Shown one piece after another: positions 58,931 to 64,000 of a DNA stretch of 64,000 bases. The DNA comes from Mycolicibacterium novocastrense (GTDB lineage: Bacteria; Actinomycetota; Actinomycetes; Mycobacteriales; Mycobacteriaceae). The stretch is from the NCBI RefSeq assembly GCF_001570485.1, contig NZ_BCTA01000051.1:1-64000 (forward strand), given 5' to 3'. Below the pieces are notes generated by a model that was not told the DNA's origin, ran no database searches, and was given only the letters and a program-made list of their open reading frames with translations. Within the stretch, counting starts at the first letter, position 1. Each line of letters opens with the position of its first letter. A program made the position numbers and the translations under genes.

Positions 58931-59413
58931 ATGAGTCGAATCGGAGATTTCGCCGACGATGACGCGGCCGCCTGGGTGACGAAGTCGCCGGATATCGGCA
59001 TCGCGATGGCCGGCTTCACCAATGCGGTTTACACGAAGAACCGGCTGCCGATGCGGGTTCGCGAACTGGCGCGGATGGTCATCGCTCTGGACAACGAATG
59101 CGTGGTGTGCCAGAACACCCGCGACTCCGAAGGTCTGGCGGCCGGCGTCGACGAGGATCTCTACGATCACGCCGCCGAATGGCGGACGTGGCCCGGGTAC
59201 AGCGCGCAGGAGCGCATCGCCGCCGAGTTCGCCGAACGCTTCGCCGGCGACCACACGGGGCTGCGCGACGACGAGGACTTCTGGCAGCGTTGCCGCGAGC
59301 ACTTCTCCGAAGAGTTGCTCACCGATCTCGCGCTGTCGTGCGCGATGTGGCTCGGCATGGGGCGCATGTTGCGCACGCTCGACATCGGCCAAAGCTGCAA
59401 GATCACGCTGTAG
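58931..59413 (+). CDS. Carboxymuconolactone decarboxylase (AhpD-like) family protein
   Basis: The 160-residue helical protein has LPMRVRELARMVIALDNECVVCQNTRDSEG near 38-65, carrying the CxxC pair of AhpD-like members with Glu before it. The classical downstream His is replaced by Ser/Asp (QNTRDSEG). The family includes peroxidase-reductases and decarboxylases; the reaction here is unknown. The KstR-like box upstream suggests lipid or sterol catabolism. glnA3 follows 21 bases later. Confidence 0.85.
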   Translation: MSRIGDFADDDAAAWVTKSPDIGIAMAGFTNAVYTKNRLPMRVRELARMVIALDNECVVCQNTRDSEGLAAGVDEDLYDHAAEWRTWPGYSAQERIAAEFAERFAGDHTGLRDDEDFWQRCREHFSEELLTDLALSCAMWLGMGRMLRTLDIGQSCKITL

Positions 59414-59434
59414 CCCACAGCGGAAGCGCGCACA

Positions 59435-60805
59435 ATGGCTGTCGTGAACGCAGGGGCAGCCAAACCGCTCGCGGCGGCGGCCATCGCCCAGCTCGAATCC
59501 GACGGGGTCGCCACCCTCATCGGCACGGTCGTCAACGGCGCCGGGCTCACGCTCGCCAAGACCGTGCCGCTGCGCCGAATGGGCACGTTCGCCGACCCCG
59601 GTCTCGGCGCCAGCCCGGTGTGGCACGTGTTCGCGATCGACCAGAGCGGAATCGTCTTCGGCGACGACATCGGCGTGGTGGGGGATCAGCGGATCCGCAT
59701 CGACCTCGGCGCACTACGTATCCTCGGTGACGGATTGGCCTGGGCGCCAGGCAATTTCTTCAACCAGGACGGAACCCCGGACGCCTACTGCACGCGCGGC
59801 GCGCTCGGACGAGTCGCGGACCGGCTGTCCGATGCGCGAATCAGCACGGTCGTGGGCCATGAGATGGAGTTCGTGCTCGTCGGGCCCGACGGCAGCCGGT
59901 TGCCGTCACACCTGTGGGCCCAATACGGCCTGGCTGGGCTCTTGGAGTTCGAGGGGTTCGTCCGCGACGTCACCAACGCGGCAACCGCATCGGGGGTTGC
60001 GATCGAGCAGTTCCATCCCGAGTACGGCGTCAACCAGTTCGAGATCTCGCTGGCGCCACTGCCGCCGGTTGCGGCCGCCGATGCACTGGTGCTGATGCGG
60101 ATCATCATCGGGCGGGTCGCGCGGCGGTACGGAATGCGGGTGAGCCTGTCGCCGGTACCGTTCGCGGGAGAGGTCGGATCGGGGGCGCACCAACACTTCT
60201 CGATGCGGCGCGACGATGTCCCGCTGTTCTCTGACGGTGACGGTGTCAACGGCCTGACGCCGGAGGGGGAATCGGCGCTGGCCGGCTTGCTCGCCGGCCT
60301 GCCCGAGGCTCAGGGCGTACTCGCCGGTTCCGTGTTGTCCGGCCAACGCATGCAACCCGGTCACTGGTCGGGGGCATCGGTCTGCTGGGGCACCGAGAAC
60401 CGCGAGGCCGCAGTGCGTTTCCTGATCGGCGGCGTCAGCAATCCGCTGGGGGCCAACGTCGAAGTCAAGGTCGTCGATCCGTCGGCCAACCCGTACCTGG
60501 CGACGGCGGCGATCCTCGGGCTGGCCCTCGACGGGATCGAACGCGAGCTGACACCGCCGCCGGAGACGACGGTCGATCCCTCGACTCTGACCGATGAGCA
60601 ACGGCAGCGGGCCGGGATCGTGACGATGACCCAGAACCAGGCCGAGGCGGTCGACGCGCTCGAGCGGTCCTCGCTGATGCGGAGCATCCTCGGCGATGCG
60701 GTCGTCGACGCCGTGGTGGCGGTACGTCGCTACGAGCACAAGAACTTCGGCGACCTCAGCGCGCAGGATGCTGCCGACAAGTTCCGGTTGGCCTGGAGCG
60801 TCTAG
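59435..60805 (+). CDS. glnA3: Glutamine synthetase-like protein GlnA3
   Basis: The 456-residue protein has the GS C-terminal catalytic fold (about 115-456): GHEMEFVLVGPDG, the metal Glu in QFHPEYGVNQFEISLAP, GSGAHQHFSM (metal His), the ATP/Arg region RMQPGHWSGASVCWGTENREAAVRF and VEVKVVDPSANPYLATAA. It is the Rv1878-type paralogue. In Streptomyces the GlnA3 group glutamylates polyamines, so polyamine or glutamine synthesis are both possible. No Tyr adenylylation site like that of GlnA1 is evident. Confidence 0.9.
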   Translation: MAVVNAGAAKPLAAAAIAQLESDGVATLIGTVVNGAGLTLAKTVPLRRMGTFADPGLGASPVWHVFAIDQSGIVFGDDIGVVGDQRIRIDLGALRILGDGLAWAPGNFFNQDGTPDAYCTRGALGRVADRLSDARISTVVGHEMEFVLVGPDGSRLPSHLWAQYGLAGLLEFEGFVRDVTNAATASGVAIEQFHPEYGVNQFEISLAPLPPVAAADALVLMRIIIGRVARRYGMRVSLSPVPFAGEVGSGAHQHFSMRRDDVPLFSDGDGVNGLTPEGESALAGLLAGLPEAQGVLAGSVLSGQRMQPGHWSGASVCWGTENREAAVRFLIGGVSNPLGANVEVKVVDPSANPYLATAAILGLALDGIERELTPPPETTVDPSTLTDEQRQRAGIVTMTQNQAEAVDALERSSLMRSILGDAVVDAVVAVRRYEHKNFGDLSAQDAADKFRLAWSV

Positions 60806-60838
60806 GTTCCCGCACGCCCCGCGCGCCCGCAGTCTGAG

Positions 60839-61282
60839 TCAGACCAGACCGGTCGCGTCGAACACCCAGCTCATATCGGCGTTGGCGAAGTCCTCCATCC
60901 ACGTGGGCGGGGCGTTGTTGGCCAGTGCCCCCATGTCCCAGTAGTCCTTCCACAACGTGATCTTGCCGTCCTCGACGCGATGCACGCTGACGAACTGCAG
61001 CACCGCCGATTCACCGGTGGCCCAATGCCATTCCTCGGAGTGTTCGTACATCACGTCGGTACCGTTGTCGACCAGCAACCCGGTGAAGTTCTCGTAGGAG
61101 GCCAGCGGCTCCAAGCCGATTTTGAGCCGCTTGACGATGTCCTCCGGCCCGCGCGCAGCGGCCGTCGGACCTACCGGCATGTCGAGGTAGATGCAGTCGT
61201 CGGACAGAAAGGTCTTGACCGCCTCCCAGTCACGCGCCGACAGCGCCTTCCACATGCCCAGAACCGTATCCTCAACCGACAC
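60839..61282 (-). CDS. SnoaL/limonene-epoxide-hydrolase-like NTF2-fold protein
   Basis: The 147-residue protein has VSVEDTVLGMWKALSARDWEAVKTFLSDDCIYLDMPVGP at the start (named by WKALSARDWEAVKTFLSDD) and later DVMYEHSEEWHWATGESAVL and ITLWKDYWDMGAL. These fit the NTF2/SnoaL fold of epoxide hydrolases and isomerases; the WKDYWD segment may carry catalytic acid residues. The GTG start lies within the last 11 bases of the amidohydrolase gene, so the two are translationally coupled. Confidence 0.82.
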   Translation of the reverse strand: MSVEDTVLGMWKALSARDWEAVKTFLSDDCIYLDMPVGPTAAARGPEDIVKRLKIGLEPLASYENFTGLLVDNGTDVMYEHSEEWHWATGESAVLQFVSVHRVEDGKITLWKDYWDMGALANNAPPTWMEDFANADMSWVFDATGLV

Positions 61283-63086
61283 TGGCCAATTCACCTTCCT
61301 GCTCGACAAGCGCGGGCGCCTTGTGCGCCGCGCGCAGGAACCGTCCGGTCCGCCGTTTACCGACCAGATCGGTCGGTTTGCCGTCGAGGAAGACCGCACG
61401 GCCGCCGACAAGCACAGCCGAGACCGTGTCATCGTTGCGGTTGACCATTCGCGACAGCCCGCCGTAATGGTCGACAGGCTCTTCTGCGTACGCGTCCAGC
61501 GAGTCGTCGAGGTGGGCGGGGTCGACGATCACCACGTCGGCCCGGTCGCCGATACGCAGGTGCCCGGCATCCAGGCGGTACCAGTCGGCCAGCTCACCGG
61601 TGAGCCGGTGAACCGCGTGTTCGACCGTCATGAACGGCTTTCCGGCTCGTTCGGCGCTGTACACGTGGCGCAGCAACCGCAGACCCATGTTGTAGAACGA
61701 CATGTTGCGCAGGTGCGCACCGGCGTCGGAGAAACCCATCTGGATGCCGGAATCCGCTGCGAGCTTCTTGAGCACCTCGGGTCGATGGTTGGAGATCGTG
61801 GTGCGCCAGCGCAGCGCCGTGCCATGTTCGAGCACCAGGTCCAGGAAGGCGTCGACGGGATGCACGCCGCCGCGGTCCTGACCGACCTGGCCGAACGACT
61901 TGCCGACGATCGACGCGTCCGGGCAGGCGACGATTTCGGCGTCGAAGAAATCGCGCTGCCACACCCGGATTCCGAGCTTGCTCTCGTACTCCTTGCGGAA
62001 CCGGCGCCGGTAGGCCGCGTCACGCATGAGCTCGTTGCGCTCGACCTCGTCGCGCAGATGCAGCGCCGCCGCGCCCGCGCCGAACTCCTCGAAGACCACC
62101 AGGTCGATGCCGTCGGCATAGACCTCGAACGGGACCGGCAGATGCTGCCAACGGAAGTTCCCGCCGAGCCTGTTGACCAGCCGGGCGGCCGGGCCCAGCG
62201 CGTGGATGCTGTACGGGTTCGATTTCACGTCCGCGGCCGACAACAAGCTGGTCTTGAGCGGGTTGCGGATGATGCCCAGCGACTGCGCCAGCTGCGAGCC
62301 GAGATTGAGCGGGTTCTGAATGTCCGGGCCCGACTGCAGGATTCGGCCGGCGCGTCGCAGCAGCGCCTTGAGCCGACGCAGTTCGCGCGGTCTGGCATAG
62401 GTCGACGGAAGAGTCCTCGACCGGCACACGTCACCGTCGAGCTTGTCGAAGAGCAGCTGCTGCGACGACATCCCGACGAAGCCGGCCTCCAGCGCCTCCG
62501 ACAGCCAGCGCTCCATCTGAGCTTGCTCGGGCTTGGTCGGGCGCTGATCTTTACGCGTGGCGCGGTCGAGTCCCATGGTCGCGGCGCGCATGTCGGAGTG
62601 TCCGATGAAGGCCGCGATGTTGGGGCCGAGCGGCCGCGACTCCAGCGCCTGGATGTATTCCTCGCAGTTCGACCAGGTCTTGTGCTGCTCGACCGCGGCG
62701 ATCACGTGGTCGCGGGGGATCGCCTCCACCCGGCCGAAGATGTCACCGGCGTCGCCGGCGTCGACGTGCACCGTCGACAGCGAGCAGGACCCGAGCATCA
62801 CCGTGGTCACACCGTGGCGCAGCGACTCAGCGAGGGCGGGACCGTTGAGCACCTCAACGTCGTAGTGGGTGTGGATGTCGAGCATGCCGGGCAGGACCCA
62901 TTTGCCGGTGGCGTCGATGATCTGCGGGCAACCGGTCGCGTCCAGATCGTTGGGGCTGACCACCACCACACGACCCCCACGGATACCGAGGTTGCGGATC
63001 GCCGACGGAGCGCCGGTGCCATCGAACCAGCGGCCGTTGCGGATGATCGTGTCGTAGGTCACCCCGCCATAGAACAGCCCCGGCAA
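61272..63086 (-). CDS. D-aminoacylase/N-acyl-D-amino-acid deacylase-type amidohydrolase
   Basis: The 604-residue metal-dependent hydrolase has YDTIIRNGRWFDGTGAPS at the start, the metal motif PGMLDIHTHYDVEVL near 70 and GHSDMRAATMGLDR near 160. FSDAGAHLRNMSFYN near 465 holds the catalytic Asp, and the composite beta domain is at the C-terminus (LRIGDRADVVIVDP). Substrate unknown. It is the promoter-proximal gene of a two-gene unit with the NTF2-like protein. A CGAATC-N8-GATTCG dyad lies upstream. Confidence 0.88.
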   Translation of the reverse strand: MPGLFYGGVTYDTIIRNGRWFDGTGAPSAIRNLGIRGGRVVVVSPNDLDATGCPQIIDATGKWVLPGMLDIHTHYDVEVLNGPALAESLRHGVTTVMLGSCSLSTVHVDAGDAGDIFGRVEAIPRDHVIAAVEQHKTWSNCEEYIQALESRPLGPNIAAFIGHSDMRAATMGLDRATRKDQRPTKPEQAQMERWLSEALEAGFVGMSSQQLLFDKLDGDVCRSRTLPSTYARPRELRRLKALLRRAGRILQSGPDIQNPLNLGSQLAQSLGIIRNPLKTSLLSAADVKSNPYSIHALGPAARLVNRLGGNFRWQHLPVPFEVYADGIDLVVFEEFGAGAAALHLRDEVERNELMRDAAYRRRFRKEYESKLGIRVWQRDFFDAEIVACPDASIVGKSFGQVGQDRGGVHPVDAFLDLVLEHGTALRWRTTISNHRPEVLKKLAADSGIQMGFSDAGAHLRNMSFYNMGLRLLRHVYSAERAGKPFMTVEHAVHRLTGELADWYRLDAGHLRIGDRADVVIVDPAHLDDSLDAYAEEPVDHYGGLSRMVNRNDDTVSAVLVGGRAVFLDGKPTDLVGKRRTGRFLRAAHKAPALVEQEGELASVG

Positions 63087-63099
63087 TTAGCCTGTCAAT

Positions 63100-63119
63100 C
63101 GAATCCGTGAACAGATTCG
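63100..63119. promoter_or_regulatory. Dyad CGAATC-N8-GATTCG upstream of the amidohydrolase operon
   Basis: Perfect 6-bp arms lie 14-33 bases before the start at 63086, in an AT-rich promoter patch. The layout fits a TetR- or GntR-type operator. No matching regulator gene lies in the window. Confidence 0.4.
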
Positions 63120-63221
63120 TAAATTTGTCTACTCACTCCGCTGACATGCACTTATCCGAGCGGCCACCTGTCCGCGCAGTGGGTTCCGGCGGCGTCCGCA
63201 TCGGGGCATACTCGCTGGGAT

Positions 63222-64000
63222 GACCCCCATCCAGCGGTACATCGCCGAAGAGATCGCCACCGACCACGTCGACGGCCTGCTGTCTCGGCGCGAGGCGCTG
63301 CGCCGGCTGGCGCTGCTCGGTGTCGGCACCGCGGGCGCCACGGCGCTGTTCGCCGCGTGCGGCCAGAACCAGGAGCAGAAGTCCGACACGCCGGCCACGA
63401 CCAGCGGCACCGCCACGCACAGCGCCCCGCCGCCGGGCAGCGAGACCGCGGTGCCCACCACACCGGTCACCCGGGCGGGACCTCGCGGCGAACTGCAGGC
63501 CGCCTGGGCCGACGCCCCGGACGTCCGTGGTGGCGTCCTCGTGATCCACGAGAACAAGGGGCTCAACGACTACATCCGTTCGGTGGCGGGTCGGTTCGCC
63601 GGAATCGGCTACTCGGCGTTGGCGATCGACCTGCTGTCGGCGCAGGGCGGAACATCGACGTTCGCCGACCCCGCGGAGGCGACGGCGGCGCTGGGCAAGA
63701 TCCCGCCGCAAGACGCGGTCGCGGATCTGAGATCAGGCATCGACGAACTGCAGCGGCGCGTACCCGGGAAAAGGATCGCCGCCGTCGGCTTCTGCATGGG
63801 CGGCGGTTATGTGTGGCGGCTGCTGGCCGCCGGCGAACCCCGGCTGTCGGCGGCTGTCCCGTTCTACGGGCCAACACCCGACAACCCCGACTTCTCCGGC
63901 TCGAAAGACGTTGCCGTGCTCGGCATTTACGCGGCGCAGGATCAGCGGGTGAACGCCACCGAACCCGTCGCGAGGGCGGCGCTGGAAAGCGCCGGCCTGG
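63222..64000 (+). CDS. Exported dienelactone hydrolase-family protein (truncated by window end)
   Basis: The frame from ATG 63222 stays open to the window end (259 residues, incomplete). The N-terminus SRREALRRLALLGVGTAGAT is a twin-arginine/hydrophobic signal followed by FAAC, a possible lipobox. A Ser/Thr/Pro linker (about 50-85) leads into a dienelactone hydrolase domain with GVLVIHENKGLNDYIRSVA and the nucleophile Cys in GFCMGGGYVW near 190. The catalytic Asp appears near AAQDQRVN and the His lies beyond the edge. It is predicted to be an envelope-attached hydrolase. Confidence 0.85.

Noticed and set aside
61191..63110. 639-codon plus-strand open frame
   Set aside because: Antisense to the amidohydrolase, with no recognisable domain.
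1..64000. CRISPR arrays, tRNA or rRNA genes
   Set aside because: No regularly spaced direct repeats and no cloverleaf or rRNA-like segments were seen by eye. A dedicated scan (tRNAscan, CRISPR finder) was not possible.

Overview
The window is a high-GC actinobacterial chromosome segment that reads as a fast-growing mycobacterium (Mycolicibacterium type). From memory of the M. tuberculosis H37Rv map, the gene order follows Rv1836c to about Rv1879: vWA protein, glcB, two CBS/CNNM proteins, guaB1, gnd1, M56 peptidase, blaI, thioesterase, ureABCFGD, ndh, LLM oxidoreductase, SDR, modBC, apa, adhA, CAAX protease, CaiB/thiolase pair, lldD2, bfrA, MFS exporter, glnA3. A Lon protease, a phosphoketolase and a thiocyanate-hydrolase-like operon are additions relative to M. 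tuberculosis. No tRNA, rRNA or CRISPR array was seen.

Layout. 1-135: 3' end of an IS30-like element. 0.2-12.5 kb: a long minus-strand block of central metabolism and membrane genes (malate synthase, CBS proteins, GMP reductase-type GuaB1, 6-phosphogluconate dehydrogenase) ending in an M56-peptidase/BlaI pair with its operator. 12.6-13.6 kb: an iron island, with a FhuF/IucA-C-like gene behind a perfect Crp-type site and a 17/19 IdeR box, then a second IdeR box driving a short transcript that ends in a 16-bp hairpin. The last has the position and design of the sRNA MrsI. 14-19 kb: thioesterase and the urease operon (no ureE), converging on ndh. 20-26 kb: LLM and SDR genes, modBC without modA, the secreted Apa antigen, a small CDGP protein and a zinc alcohol dehydrogenase. 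27-36 kb: CGNR regulator with palindromic operators, CAAX protease, phosphoketolase, and an LLM/CoA-transferase/thiolase operon ending in three 23-bp tandem repeats. 36-46 kb: SDR, lipoprotein, DUF72, HhH DNA-repair protein, TfoX-like protein, Lon, an antigen-85 mycolyltransferase, lldD2, DUF1810 and GH13. 46-51 kb: deaminase, TPR protein, thioesterase, FUSC transporter.

51.3-54.3 kb is the most unusual part: three ATGA-coupled genes that resemble cobalt thiocyanate hydrolase more than ordinary nitrile hydratase. The beta and alpha subunits are fused in one chain, followed by the catalytic gamma-type subunit (His-Asp-rich N-terminus, CALCSC metal motif) and a small activator-like protein. An EthD-domain gene, a broken gene and an enoyl-CoA hydratase follow.

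55-57 kb is a second iron locus: bfd plus an unknown gene on the minus strand and bfrA on the plus strand, divergent from an IdeR box. The right end holds an MFS exporter, a carboxymuconolactone decarboxylase-family gene behind a KstR-like box, glnA3, an NTF2-like protein with an amidohydrolase, and a truncated exported dienelactone hydrolase.

Three themes recur: iron control (three IdeR boxes), nitrogen release and assimilation (urease, thiocyanate-hydrolase-like enzyme, glnA3), and cell-envelope or lipid functions (Ag85, Apa, KstR-like boxes). Family names come from motif reading and memory. No search was run.
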